DNA of 64,000 nt from contig CAVQJI010000040.1 in the NCBI GenBank assembly GCA_963712715.1, positions 86,606-150,605 of the forward strand. Direction: 5' to 3'. The notes under the pieces are model-generated. The model made no database searches. It was not told the origin of the DNA and saw only the letters and a program-made list of their open reading frames with translations. The position numbers and the translations under genes are program-made. Source of the stretch: JAFEDN01 sp963712715 (GTDB taxonomy: Bacteria > Pseudomonadota > Gammaproteobacteria > Coxiellales > Coxiellaceae). Positions 19,403 through 28,553 of this stretch are shown piece after piece; positions within the stretch are counted from its first letter, which is position 1, and the number at the start of each line of letters is the position of its first letter.

Positions 19403-20827
19403 ATGATTTTTCAAAAAGAATTTACTGCAGTGGGTGCGTTGGCATTAGTGATGGCGGTGCGCATGCTGGGATTATTTATGATCTTGCCGGTTTTCTCCCT
19501 GCATGCCGGGAGTTTCACTCATGCCAATGCCCAACTCATCGGTCTGGCTCTGGGTGTTTATGGTTTAACGCAAGCGATCCTGCAAATCCCATTCGGACTC
19601 TTATCGGACCGCATAGGCCGTAAACCGGTTATGGCGATAGGTTTGGGAATATTTATCGCTGGCAGTATCTGCGCGGCGCTTTCCCACAGTATTTATGGGT
19701 TAATTTTTGGCCGCGCCTTACAGGGAGCTGGGGCTATTGGCAGTACTGTGCTGGCTATGGTGGCGGATTTAACCCGCGATGAGAATCGCAGCAAGGCAAT
19801 GGCGGTAATCGGCCTCGCGGTGGGATGTTCTTTTGCCGTGGCGATGATTACGGCGCCGCTATTAAATGCATGGGCTGGATTAGCGGGAATCTTTTGGGTG
19901 ACTGCGGGGCTGGCCGTCGTCGCTGAACTACTGGTTTGGCGAATTGTCCCCAAGCCGCCGGCGCTGATGAATGAGGAACGGGGAAGGATGTATACCGGAC
20001 TCCGGCAGGCGCTGAAAAATCCAGAACTGTTGCGGCTGGATGCAGGCATTTTTACCCTGCATGCCATTTTAACCGCTTTGTTTGTCGCGATTCCGGTTAT
20101 TCTGAATCAGGTTTTCCATCTGGATTCTAGCGAACAGACCTTGCTTTATCTCCTCGTTCTATTGCTGTCCTTTGCGCTCATGTTGCCGCCCATCATTATC
20201 GCTGAAAAAAAACGTTTTATGAAAAGTGTTTTTTTGGGTGCGATCGTTTTATTGATATTGACCCAGCTTTTGCTGCGGTCTTTTCATCAGCAATTGCTGA
20301 CGGTGGGATGGTTGCTGTTGTTATTCTTCACGGCTTTTACCTTCCTGGAGGCGGTATTGCCGTCCTGGGTGTCGAGGGTGGCGCCGCTGAATCACAAAGG
20401 CGCCGCTATGGGCTGTTATTCTACCGCCCAGTTTCTGGGCATATTCGCGGGAGGTAGCGGCGGTGGCTGGGCCTATGCGCATTTTGGAGTGGATGGTGTT
20501 TTTGTGCTGGGCGCTGTTTCAGGATTGGTTTGGCTGGCTCTGTCGTTTACCCTGCGCCCACCGCGTTATTTAACGACGGTGATTTTTAAACTTCAGCAGT
20601 TTACGGAGACTAATCCGGAAATATTGGCAAAAAATTTATCCGGTATTGCCGGCGTCGTCGAAGTGGCTATTATACGTGCGGAAGCATTAATTTATTTGAA
20701 AATTGACCAGGCGGTTTTGAACAAATCGCAATTGCGTCAATCTTTGGAAAAGAGTAAGCTGATCTGCTCTAACTCTCCCCAAGGAGGAATGCCGGTGGGA
20801 GAGGAAGTGTATGAAGTGTTATCGTAA
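19403..20827 (+). CDS. yajR: MFS transporter, YajR-like, with C-terminal YAM domain
   Basis: This 474-residue inner-membrane protein has 12 predicted membrane segments and the MFS loop motif GLLSDRIGRKPVM, plus RALQGAGAIGS and DLTRDENRSKAM as in E. coli YajR. The last 70 residues (from about NPEILAKNLSGIAGVVEVAI) form the soluble ferredoxin-like YAM domain that distinguishes YajR from most drug exporters. The substrate is unknown. The start is either this ATG or a GTG at 19391; neither has a good ribosome site. It is divergent from uvrA, and ssb follows 20 bp after the stop. Confidence 0.85.
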   Translation: MIFQKEFTAVGALALVMAVRMLGLFMILPVFSLHAGSFTHANAQLIGLALGVYGLTQAILQIPFGLLSDRIGRKPVMAIGLGIFIAGSICAALSHSIYGLIFGRALQGAGAIGSTVLAMVADLTRDENRSKAMAVIGLAVGCSFAVAMITAPLLNAWAGLAGIFWVTAGLAVVAELLVWRIVPKPPALMNEERGRMYTGLRQALKNPELLRLDAGIFTLHAILTALFVAIPVILNQVFHLDSSEQTLLYLLVLLLSFALMLPPIIIAEKKRFMKSVFLGAIVLLILTQLLLRSFHQQLLTVGWLLLLFFTAFTFLEAVLPSWVSRVAPLNHKGAAMGCYSTAQFLGIFAGGSGGGWAYAHFGVDGVFVLGAVSGLVWLALSFTLRPPRYLTTVIFKLQQFTETNPEILAKNLSGIAGVVEVAIIRAEALIYLKIDQAVLNKSQLRQSLEKSKLICSNSPQGGMPVGEEVYEVLS

Positions 20828-20847
20828 TATTTTGAGAGGAGAAATAA

Positions 20848-21318
20848 ATGGCTAGAGGTGTTAATAAAGTAATTTTAATCGGCAATCTCGGAGCGGATCC
20901 GGATGTTCGTTATATGCCTAATGGCAGCGCGGTTGCCAACGTCACTGTCGCCACAAGCACTGTCTGGCGCGATAAACAAAGCGGTGAATTAGTCGAGCGC
21001 ACCGAATGGCATAGGGTTGTGTTTTTCAGCCGGCTTGCTGAAATTGTTGGTGAATATTTACGTAAAGGTTCTAAAATTTACATTGAAGGCAGCCTGCGGA
21101 CGCGCAAATGGCAGGACAAAGCCACCGGCGTGGACCGTTTTACCACTGAAATAGTCGCGAATGAGATGCAGATGCTGGATAGCCGCGCGGGCAGCGGCCA
21201 GGGCCGCCAGGGTGATGGCGCGCAGGGCGCTGAATTTGGGCACGATGACGCTGTTCCCGAATTTAACCAGGGCACCGAAGACCATAGCGGTAATTTCGAT
21301 GATGACATTCCTTTCTAA
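20848..21318 (+). CDS. ssb: Single-stranded DNA-binding protein
   Basis: SSB coats single-stranded DNA in replication and repair. The 156-residue protein has the complete OB fold (ARGVNKVILIGNLGADPDVR, TEWHRVVFF, RKGSKIYIEGSLRTRKW), a Gly/Gln-rich flexible linker, and the acidic C-terminal tip DDDIPF that recruits partner proteins. GAGAGGAGA stands 8 nt before the ATG. The uvrA-ssb neighbourhood is common in gammaproteobacteria; here yajR lies between them. Confidence 0.97.
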   Translation: MARGVNKVILIGNLGADPDVRYMPNGSAVANVTVATSTVWRDKQSGELVERTEWHRVVFFSRLAEIVGEYLRKGSKIYIEGSLRTRKWQDKATGVDRFTTEIVANEMQMLDSRAGSGQGRQGDGAQGAEFGHDDAVPEFNQGTEDHSGNFDDDIPF

Positions 21319-21326
21319 GTAAGGTG

Positions 21327-21500
21327 GTATCCATTCACCACATGAATTTGCATACGCAGAACGTTCAATTTTGGTTCAAGATTTGACGAAAAATTGGCCG
21401 AAAAAGCGCAGCATACTGGCGTATGTGAGCATTTTGAGGACGATTTTTCGTCAAATATGGACCAAAATTGGGCGTTCCCATCTACATGGTGAATGGTTAC
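21327..21500. repeat. Long hairpin repeat, family A, copy 2
   Basis: The outer stem is CCATTCACCACATG with CATGGTGAATGG, the next is GAACG..CAATTTTGGT with ACCAAAATTGGGCGTTC, the inner one is GACGAAAAAT with ATTTTTCGTC, and the apex is CATAC-TGGC-GTATG. Compared with copy 1 at 2072-2241 the stem bases differ but stay complementary, while the apical CATAC/GTATG and the adjoining TGAGCATT are unchanged. It lies between ssb and a TauE/SafE gene and may terminate ssb transcription. Confidence 0.8.
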
Positions 21501-21505
21501 GTAAG

Positions 21506-22262
21506 GTGTTAATTTATCTGGTATTGGCTTTAACCGGTTTTGCTGCTGGTTTTATCGATACCATCGCCGGCGGAGGAGGCATGATCACTCTGCCGGCCTA
21601 TCTTATGGCGGGTTTACCGCCGCATATCGCCTTAGGCACCAATAAGTTGTCTGGCGCGCTCAGTGTGGGCAACGCCGCCAGAATTTTCATCAAAAAAAAG
21701 ATTTTCTATCCCCGCTATTGGCAACCAGCGATCATCGCCACATTTTGTGGTGGATTGGCGGGATCGACATTGGTACATTTTTTATCAGGCGCTTTTTTAA
21801 AGCGCTGGTTGCCAATTATTATCCTTACTTTGGCTGTTTACGTGGCTGTGCCGAAAAAATATAGCGCGTCCGTTCAGCCTTTTTATCGGCCTAAAGCAGT
21901 GACGCAGCAGCATCATAGGTAGTCTTTTAGGTTTTTATGATGGATTTATCGGACCAGGCGTCGGTTCGTTTTGGGTGGTTGCACTGATGGCGATTTATAA
22001 AATCAACATGGTGGAAGCGACAGGCATTGCCAAGATGATGAATTTTCAAAGCAATTGCGCAGCGCTTCTGGTATTTATCAGTTTTGGCAGCGTCCATTAC
22101 GGATTAGGATTAATCATGGCGGCTGCCATGATGGCCGGTGCATCTCTGGGCGCCCATTCCACTATTCGCTGGGGCGCCGCCTTTGTCCGCCCATTATTTT
22201 TGGTAATTGTTTTTTCAATCGCCTTCGCTTTAATCTGGCAAACTTGGCTACACCCCAGGTAG
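21506..22262 (+). pseudogene. TauE/SafE-family permease, frameshifted
   Basis: The two frames together give about 251 residues of a TauE/SafE (YfcA-like) sulfite/organosulfonate exporter family protein. The first half has GFIDTIAGGGGMITLPAYL and ALGTNKLSGALSVGN; the second repeat unit has GFYDGFIGPGVGSFW and EATGIAKMMNFQSNCAAL. The frame slips by +1 between about 21850 and 21917, shortly before GFYDG. Start is probably GTG 21506, although its ribosome site is weak. Without correction the second half of the transporter is lost. Substrate unknown. Confidence 0.8.
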
Positions 22263-22289
22263 TTGTGATATAGTCATAACGGATGAATT

Positions 22290-22374
22290 GTCATTGCGAG
22301 CGCCAGCGAAGCAATCCAGTACGGCGCCTTGTACGAAGTGCGAACTGGATTGCTTCGCTGGCGCTCGCAATGAC
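22290..22374. repeat. REP-like palindrome (GTCATTGCGAGCG family), copy A
   Basis: The 85-bp inverted repeat begins GTCATTGCGAGCGCCAGCGA and ends with its complement. Arms of about 32 bp surround a variable centre. Other copies: 3554-3627 plus 5331-5342 (split), 26659-26743, 31350-31434, 37961-38044, 40721-40797. A TATAGTCAT sequence lies 18 bp to its left. It sits between a transporter gene and xseB. Confidence 0.9.
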
Positions 22375-22402
22375 AGGCTGAACCCAACATACGGTATCAT
22401 AA

Positions 22403-22636
22403 ATGGCTGATGAAAAATCCCAACAATTTAATTTTGAACAGGCCTTGGCTGAATTAAAGCTTCTGGTGGAAAAAATGGAGCAGGGCGGATTACCATTGCA
22501 GGATTCGCTTGAGTATTTCGAGCAGGGTATTGGTCTTATTCGGCGGTGTCAACAGCAGCTTGCCAGCGCCGAACAAAAAGTTAAAATTTTAACGGAACAG
22601 CAAAAGCTTGAGCCTTATCAAACGCATGAAAATTAA
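22403..22636 (+). CDS. xseB: Exodeoxyribonuclease VII small subunit
   Basis: XseB (77 residues, E. coli 80) assembles with XseA to degrade single-stranded DNA. The family block FEQALAELKLLVEKMEQGGL followed by LQDSLEYFEQGIGLIRRCQQ is intact. The end of the gene overlaps ispA by 11 bp, the usual xseB-ispA order. The usual third gene, dxs, is not next. Confidence 0.95.
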   Translation: MADEKSQQFNFEQALAELKLLVEKMEQGGLPLQDSLEYFEQGIGLIRRCQQQLASAEQKVKILTEQQKLEPYQTHEN

Positions 22637-23522
22637 TCAGGTCTCCACTGTCGATATCGTCGCCTGCCAAAAACGGGTAGAGCAATATATGCAACACTGG
22701 CTGTCGGCTATTTCCTCTTCCGCGCGTCTGAAAGAGGCCATGAGCTATTCCGTTTTGGGTGGTGGGAAACGTTTGCGGCCATTGCTGGTATACGCCACCG
22801 GCTGCGGTTTTAATGCCGATCTGGCAACGTTAGACCCTGCCGCCGCCGCAGTGGAATTAATCCACTGTTATTCTTTAGTTCACGATGATTTACCGGCGAT
22901 GGATGATGATGATCTCAGGCGTGGCCGGCCCACCTGCCATAAAGCCTTCGACGAAGCCACCGCTATTCTGGTCGGCGATGCTCTGGAAACACTGGCATTT
23001 ACGGTGTTAACCACTCATACCCAAGGCTGGTCTAGTGATAACCGCCTGGAGGCCGTAAAAATATTGGCGGATGCAGCCGGCGCGGCCGGTATGGTCGGTG
23101 GTCAGATTCTCGATATCGAAGCTGAAAATCGTAAAATCACTTTGCTCGAGCTGGAAAATCTGCATCGTTTAAAAACCGGGGCGTTAATCAGGGCCAGTGT
23201 GCGGCTGGGCGCATTAGCGGCTGGATGCACAGAGAATACTTTGATAGATCAGCTTGATCAGTTCGCGGCGCTCATTGGTTTAGCGTTTCAGGTGCAGGAT
23301 GATTTACTCGATGTTGAAAGCACCACTGAAATTCTCGGCAAGCGCGCGGGGGCGGATGAGGCGCTGAATAAATCCACTTATCCCAGTCTGTTGGGAATTC
23401 CCGCCGCCAAACAACTTTTGCAAAATCTCTACGAACAGGCCTCCACGGTTCTCCAACAACTTCCCACTGATACCGCGGCCTTACAACAAGTCTGTTTTTT
23501 GCTGCGCGATCGCCAGTCTTAA
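22626..23522 (+). CDS. ispA: Farnesyl diphosphate synthase
   Basis: This prenyltransferase condenses DMAPP/GPP with IPP to give C15 farnesyl diphosphate for quinones and undecaprenyl carriers. The 298-residue protein has both aspartate-rich motifs: DDLPAMDDDDLRRGRP near residue 86 (first, with the extended spacing of bacterial IspA) and VQDDLLDVE near residue 225. The basic GGGKRLRPLL block is present. ATG 22626 overlaps the end of xseB, indicating coupling. Assignment to FPP rather than GGPP synthase follows the xseB context and length. Confidence 0.93.
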   Translation: MKINQVSTVDIVACQKRVEQYMQHWLSAISSSARLKEAMSYSVLGGGKRLRPLLVYATGCGFNADLATLDPAAAAVELIHCYSLVHDDLPAMDDDDLRRGRPTCHKAFDEATAILVGDALETLAFTVLTTHTQGWSSDNRLEAVKILADAAGAAGMVGGQILDIEAENRKITLLELENLHRLKTGALIRASVRLGALAAGCTENTLIDQLDQFAALIGLAFQVQDDLLDVESTTEILGKRAGADEALNKSTYPSLLGIPAAKQLLQNLYEQASTVLQQLPTDTAALQQVCFLLRDRQS

Positions 23523-23649
23523 ATCACTTGCTTTAAATTTTTTTTTTCATTAGCATGTCGCGGTGGAAAAATTATTATAGGGAACGAAAATAATATTAAT
23601 TGAAAAGGAAAGCGAGTATTTATTATCTTAAAAAAATAGAGTAATTAAA

Positions 23650-24663
23650 ATGTTTAGAGAAGAAGTTGATGATGTCTCTTTTAATCCCCTTTGTCCCATC
23701 ATGATGGATGTTCAATCTACAAAAAAAGATCTGATTGATAAAATTAATCTTTACGATAAGGATGACAGGTACTGTTCTGATGAAAAAAATCTGAAAAAAA
23801 AATTTCCGAAAGGTGTTGTCAATCATATTATTTATATGATGCAGACATTATCCGCCTGTGGATTGAAAGGTAGAAAAGCAGAATGGGGATTCCGATTTGT
23901 AGTGAATTTGCAGAACCAGATTTTTTTCGCCAAAGAAGGCCCTGCGGGCCTGGACAGGCCGGCTCATTACGCATTGGCGCAAATGCACAGTGAAATTAAA
24001 CAATTTCCAAAAAATTATCTGGATTCCCAGGGTCATTGGGGGTTGTCGATGGGACGGGCTTATTTAAATCACGCTCATCAACTGATTCGTATTGATTGTA
24101 ATAGCGGTGGTTTTCGTCCTCAAGAGAAAGCAGTTGTGAGAGCGCTGGCCATTATTTTTCTTTGCGCCCCAAAAAATATGTTGGGTACATACATTGATTT
24201 CGATGTACTTAATAACGGCGGCGGCTATGTAGCGACTCATCGTTTTCAGATTGAAGAACTAAAAAATATAGTGCTTCCGAAATTCACGACAACAGAACAA
24301 CAGGAAATGATTAAAAATAACAGCATGGAAAGAATTATCAATCTTACCGGCGTACCTCCCGCACCGGATCTGGATTTTGTTGAAGATCCTGAATCGGATA
24401 AAGAAAATCTGAAAGATTTCAGTGAAAATTCACCGTGCAAAACTCCGGTTAAAAAAAAGCTAAATAAACTATACATCAGCCCGGCATCGCCGATTGGTTT
24501 CTCCCTGATGTCTCCGATGACGGTAAAAAAACAGACCCCCACCAGCCCTGCATCTGGAAAACATTCTGCAAATGGAGGTTCGGATGATGAGGGATATGAA
24601 TCCCCGCCGCCTCGTCAAAAATTGCGTCAGAATCTGCCGACTGTCAGGACGGTCTTCCGGTAG
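23650..24663 (+). CDS. Hypothetical protein with disordered S/T-P-rich tail, candidate effector
   Basis: I do not recognise the 337-residue protein. Residues 1 to about 235 look globular (for example WGFRFVVNLQNQIFFAKEG and SGGFRPQEKAVVRALAIIF). The remaining 100 are disordered and rich in Ser, Pro and Lys. The tail holds a KEN tripeptide in SDKENL (about 251-253), two full S/T-P-x-K motifs in SPCKTPVKKK, further SP and TP pairs, and a basic run that could serve as a nuclear signal. Such motifs belong to eukaryotic cell-cycle regulation. Whether they are used is inference. No signal peptide or membrane segment is seen; AAAGGAAAG lies some 35 bp upstream, so the ribosome site is unclear. Confidence 0.55.
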   Translation: MFREEVDDVSFNPLCPIMMDVQSTKKDLIDKINLYDKDDRYCSDEKNLKKKFPKGVVNHIIYMMQTLSACGLKGRKAEWGFRFVVNLQNQIFFAKEGPAGLDRPAHYALAQMHSEIKQFPKNYLDSQGHWGLSMGRAYLNHAHQLIRIDCNSGGFRPQEKAVVRALAIIFLCAPKNMLGTYIDFDVLNNGGGYVATHRFQIEELKNIVLPKFTTTEQQEMIKNNSMERIINLTGVPPAPDLDFVEDPESDKENLKDFSENSPCKTPVKKKLNKLYISPASPIGFSLMSPMTVKKQTPTSPASGKHSANGGSDDEGYESPPPRQKLRQNLPTVRTVFR

Positions 24664-24690
24664 ACAATTGTTGGTCAGTTGGAGTAGTAT

Positions 24691-26178
24691 TTGAAAGATA
24701 TGCAAGCGTATCAACAACTTGAAGCTGCCTTTCGTCAACTGGCGCATTTAAAACATGTGGCTGCGATTGCGCACTGGGATGAGGCGGTGATGATGCCCCC
24801 TGGCGGTGGCTCCGCACGTGCCGAAGCGTTGGCTGATTTGCGGGTGATTCAGCACCAGTTGCTGGTCGATCCAAAAATCAGGCAGTGGCTGAATGAAGCG
24901 AAAAATACGCCGTTAACATCCCCGTGGCACGCCGCCAATTTGTTCTGGATGGAAAATCAGTATCTGCAGGCGAGTTGTTTGCCTGCGGATTTGGTTCAAC
25001 GGGCCGAACTGGCATTTATTCGTTGCGAACAGGCCTGGCGAACGCTGCGCGCGGAAAACAACTGGCGAGATTTTTTACCACTGTTGTCCGGAAACGTGGC
25101 GTTGGTCCGGGAAATCGCGCAAATAAAAGCCCAGGTATTCGGCATCGATGCTTACGATACTTTAATTGAACAAAATTGTCCGGGATTATCCCAGGCCATT
25201 ATCGATCCCCTGTTTTCAAAATTAAATCATTTTTTACCTGATTTTATCCAACAGGTCAGAGAGAAACAAACCCCGCCGAAGTCTATCTCCGGGCATTTCC
25301 CGGTCGAGGAGCAACGGCAATTGGGTGTGCAGATTATGCGCGCGATTGGTTTTGATTTTAATCATGGCCGCCTGGACGTCAGCCATCATCCTTTTTGTGG
25401 CGGGGCGCCGCAGGATGTGCGCATTACCACCCGGTACGATGAAAATGAATTCGGGTCGGCTTTGATGGGAATTTGTCACGAAACCGGCCATGCCCTTTAT
25501 GAGCGCGGTTTGCCGGCGGATTTTCTCGACCAGCCTGTGGGTGAGGCGTTGGGAATGGCGGTGCACGAAAGCCAATCCCTGCTTATTGAAATGCAGGCCT
25601 GCCGCAGCAGGGAATTTACCCAATTTTTATCACCCCTGATCCAGGAATTTTTTGGAGAAAACGCAAATTTTTCGCCGGAAAATTTATACCGGAATTTTAT
25701 TTACGTGCAGCCGGGCTTGATTCGCGTCGATGCCGACGAAGTCTGTTATCCATTGCACATTATTTTGCGTTACGAGCTGGAAAAAAAATTAATCAGGGGA
25801 GAGATAACCTGCGCGGATTTACCGGAATTGTGGCACGAATCCATGCAACGGTTTTTTGGACTTTCGACCCGTGACGATTATCGCAACGGCGTTATGCAGG
25901 ATGTGCATTGGCCTTCCGGCGCTTTTGGATATTTCCCCGGTTACACGATCGGCACGATGATAGCCGCGCAATTATTTCAGGCTGCAAAACGACAGCATCC
26001 GCAAATACTTTCTGAATTATCGCAGGGTAATTTTAAAACTTTAACCGGATGGCTTCACGAAAACGTTCATAGCCGCGGCCGCCTTTTTTCCATGAACGAT
26101 CTGCTCACAGAGGCCAGCGGCGAACCATTAACAGTTAACTATTTTATGACACATTTAGAGCAAAGATACCAAAAATGA
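24691..26178 (+). CDS. M32-family metallocarboxypeptidase
   Basis: This 495-residue zinc carboxypeptidase (carboxypeptidase Taq family) removes C-terminal residues from peptides. The HExxH zinc motif is at H263 in GICHETGHALYERGLP, with the downstream Glu in GEALGMAVHESQSLL, and the family blocks DVRITTRYDE and DVHWPSGAFGYFPGYTIGTM are present. The start is TTG 24691, with TTGGAG about 9 nt upstream; an ATG at 24700 is the alternative. Its stop overlaps the Nudix gene start by 4 bp (ATGA), so both are one transcript. Cytoplasmic. Confidence 0.93.
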   Translation: MKDMQAYQQLEAAFRQLAHLKHVAAIAHWDEAVMMPPGGGSARAEALADLRVIQHQLLVDPKIRQWLNEAKNTPLTSPWHAANLFWMENQYLQASCLPADLVQRAELAFIRCEQAWRTLRAENNWRDFLPLLSGNVALVREIAQIKAQVFGIDAYDTLIEQNCPGLSQAIIDPLFSKLNHFLPDFIQQVREKQTPPKSISGHFPVEEQRQLGVQIMRAIGFDFNHGRLDVSHHPFCGGAPQDVRITTRYDENEFGSALMGICHETGHALYERGLPADFLDQPVGEALGMAVHESQSLLIEMQACRSREFTQFLSPLIQEFFGENANFSPENLYRNFIYVQPGLIRVDADEVCYPLHIILRYELEKKLIRGEITCADLPELWHESMQRFFGLSTRDDYRNGVMQDVHWPSGAFGYFPGYTIGTMIAAQLFQAAKRQHPQILSELSQGNFKTLTGWLHENVHSRGRLFSMNDLLTEASGEPLTVNYFMTHLEQRYQK

Positions 26179-26654
26179 AGCGGAATTTTCTGGTGAATAT
26201 TTATCACCAATCAGTCACCCGCTTTTTTCGTACCGTGCAGTGGCTATTTGGAGCCTCGACCATGGGCGTTCGAACTTTAGTGGTGGACGAGCTGGGTCAA
26301 ATTTTATTGATTAAACATACCTATATGCCAGGCTGGCATTTTCCCGGAGGCGGAGTGCTCCGGGGTGAGCACACCCGCACAGCGGCCATACGTGAATTGC
26401 TCGAAGAAACCGGGGTCGTAGCCGATGAAAACATTGAATTATTTGGCGTTTATTTTCATCGTGTCATGCTGGCGAATGATTACATTGTTTTATATGTAGT
26501 AAAAAAATTTACTCCCGGTCATGTTTCCCTGGGTGGAGAGATTGCGGAGATCCAATGGTTTTCGCCGGAAAATTTTCCCCGGGATTTGTGCCGCAGCACC
26601 CGAGCCAGAATCGACGAATATCTTTCCAGTAACCCCATTCAGGACCATTGGTAA
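26175..26654 (+). CDS. Nudix hydrolase
   Basis: The 159-residue protein contains the complete Nudix box GGGVLRGEHTRTAAIRELLE then ETGV (about residues 58-81), with the catalytic REXXEE. Nudix enzymes cleave nucleoside diphosphates linked to other groups, and the substrate cannot be predicted from the box. An N-terminal extension of about 30 residues with aromatic and hydrophobic character (VTRFFRTVQWLFGASTMG) is as seen in several proteobacterial homologues. The gene is translationally coupled to the upstream carboxypeptidase. Confidence 0.9.
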   Translation: MKRNFLVNIYHQSVTRFFRTVQWLFGASTMGVRTLVVDELGQILLIKHTYMPGWHFPGGGVLRGEHTRTAAIRELLEETGVVADENIELFGVYFHRVMLANDYIVLYVVKKFTPGHVSLGGEIAEIQWFSPENFPRDLCRSTRARIDEYLSSNPIQDHW

Positions 26655-26658
26655 TATC

Positions 26659-26743
26659 GTCATTGCGAGCGCTAGCGAAGCAATCCAGTTCGTACTTCGG
26701 ACAACGCTCTGTACTGGATTGCTTCGCTGGCGCTCGCAATGAC
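26659..26743. repeat. REP-like palindrome, copy B
   Basis: GTCATTGCGAGCGCTAGCGA pairs with its complement at the right end. The arms differ from copy A at one position (GCTAGC against GCCAGC) and the variable centre is unrelated. It lies in the convergent space between the Nudix gene and a DHA2 transporter gene and could serve as a bidirectional terminator. Confidence 0.9.
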
Positions 26744-26748
26744 TGTGT

Positions 26749-28344
26749 TTAATGGGAAATAATAAGTGCATTCTCCGCGTGAGATTTTTTGGGTAAGCCT
26801 TTGATCATCACGGCGCTGATGATGATGCCGATAATGCTCAGAGTCATTGTGACTAACATATCGATGGACATTCCATACACGAAGGCATTGCGCAAGGTAT
26901 CGAGCAGATGCGGAATGTTTGTTGCAGGAAAACTCACTAATTGCGAGGCGCTATAGTGAGTGCTGCCGATTACGTTGTGAAGTAACAGCCATTGCTTTGA
27001 GCTTAAGTTCCCGCCGTGATCGACGAGTAATCTGACAAGATTTTTTTCACCGAATGTCACGATCAGCACCGAACTTAAGATCAGCCCTGCTGTATTACCC
27101 ACGCATCCAAACATTGCAAAAGCGCTGGATGCCGTACTGAGTATCTCCTGAGGAACGCTTTTCATCATGGTGGCGTTAAGCGCTGGAAAACCTAATCCGC
27201 CGCCTATACCAAATAACGCCAGGGCCAACATGGGCATCCATAACGGGCTATTTTGATCAGACAGTGCAAATACCAGTAATGAAGCGGTGACAGCGACGCC
27301 GCCCAGAATAATTGGAACACGGGCGTCCATCCGGTCTACCAGTTTTCCGCTGTAAATGGAGAGCGCAGCGAACATGGCGGTCATAATCAGGAAAATAAAC
27401 CCGGTCTGTAAAGGGGAATATTGCAGGGCATTTTCCAGATAGAGTCCACCGACAATCAGTACGGTTGAAAAAGTAAAACCCATAATAATATAAACGAGGC
27501 TGCAGCCCAGAAAAGCGCGGTTGAGAAACATATCCAGTTGCAATAGCGGGTGAATCTGTTTTTTCTCATAGATCACGAACAAAATAACCAGGGCAATAGA
27601 AACGGCGATAGATATTAAAAACTTTAATGACCCGGCTCCCCAAACATTGACCTGATTCAATGCGTACATGAGTATGATCAGAGCTAAAGCCACTAAAAAA
27701 GCGCCGACGTAATCCATAGACTCGGCGCTTGAGCGCCAGGGTTCCCGCTTAACCGCCCAGAGGATGATCCCCATCACCGGAATTCCCAGAGGCAGATTGA
27801 GAAAGAAAATCCATCGCCAGTTGAGAAGGTGGAGGATAACACCGCCGAAAGTGGGACCAATCGCCAGCCCGACGGCAAATGAGGAAGTTAATATCCCCAA
27901 AGCAAATCCGCGTTTATCTTCCGGAAAATTGGTAAACACCAGCGTGTATAATCCCGGTAAAAACAGCGCGCCGCCCATTCCCTGAACAACCCGGCCAAGG
28001 ATCATAAACCAGGCCTCTGAAGCCGCGCCGGTGAGCGCTGATCCTAACATGAATAAAAAAGTTCCTATTAAAAAGGTGCGACGCCTGCCGAATAAGTCCG
28101 AGCAGCGCCCTGCGGTGATGACAAACGCGCCCCAGGCCAATACGTAGGCGCTTAGCGACCATTGCACCGTGCTTAAATCCGCATGGAGGGTATGTCCAAT
28201 GGCGATGAGAGCCACATTGACCGCGGTATAATCGATCTGGATCATCACTGCCAGAATACAGACGGCAAATAAAATCCAGCCAGGCTTTGGCGTAGAAAGA
28301 TTTTTCGAGAGGTTCTGTTGTACTTCCGTTTGGGAAATGGTCAT
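26749..28344 (-). CDS. MFS drug transporter, DHA2 (EmrB/QacA) family
   Basis: This 531-residue inner-membrane protein has about 14 membrane segments, the DHA2 topology. Diagnostic motifs are VQWSLSAYVLAWGAFVITAG, then RCSDLFGRRRTFLIG (motif A), GRVVQGMGGALFLPG (motif C-like) and LNWRWIFFLNLPLGI. It probably exports hydrophobic compounds with protons; a membrane-fusion partner is not adjacent. The ATG at 28344 has AGGAAGGACACT before it. The gene diverges from the F-box/CaaX gene with an A+T-rich intergenic region of about 200 bp. Confidence 0.92.
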   Translation of the reverse strand: MTISQTEVQQNLSKNLSTPKPGWILFAVCILAVMIQIDYTAVNVALIAIGHTLHADLSTVQWSLSAYVLAWGAFVITAGRCSDLFGRRRTFLIGTFLFMLGSALTGAASEAWFMILGRVVQGMGGALFLPGLYTLVFTNFPEDKRGFALGILTSSFAVGLAIGPTFGGVILHLLNWRWIFFLNLPLGIPVMGIILWAVKREPWRSSAESMDYVGAFLVALALIILMYALNQVNVWGAGSLKFLISIAVSIALVILFVIYEKKQIHPLLQLDMFLNRAFLGCSLVYIIMGFTFSTVLIVGGLYLENALQYSPLQTGFIFLIMTAMFAALSIYSGKLVDRMDARVPIILGGVAVTASLLVFALSDQNSPLWMPMLALALFGIGGGLGFPALNATMMKSVPQEILSTASSAFAMFGCVGNTAGLILSSVLIVTFGEKNLVRLLVDHGGNLSSKQWLLLHNVIGSTHYSASQLVSFPATNIPHLLDTLRNAFVYGMSIDMLVTMTLSIIGIIISAVMIKGLPKKSHAENALIISH

Positions 28345-28457
28345 AGTGTCCTTCCTGTTCTTGTGATGATAATCAATAAAAGCGGATAAGTAAACATACC
28401 GTAGATTTTATTCAGCAGAAATTGTTGACGATATGCAAATAGATATAAAAATCAATA

Positions 28458-28486
28458 TTGACATATTTGCTTATATAAATTACAAT
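28458..28486 (+). promoter_or_regulatory. Sigma-70 promoter of the F-box/CaaX gene
   Basis: TTGACA (28458-28463), a 17-bp A+T-rich spacer and TACAAT (28481-28486) form a near-consensus promoter. Transcription would start near 28493. That leaves a leader of about 60 nt before the ATG at 28554 and excludes the in-frame ATG at 28485, which falls inside the -10 box. Confidence 0.75.
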
Positions 28487-28553
28487 GTGTGAAATAAACG
28501 ATTACGGGTTTTGTAATCGTACAGTCAAACAGCCAAAAGAAATAGAGGGTACA

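Noticed and set aside
28485..28553. Earlier in-frame ATG for the CaaX protein
   Set aside because: It lies inside the -10 box of a near-consensus promoter, and GAGGG precedes the ATG at 28554.
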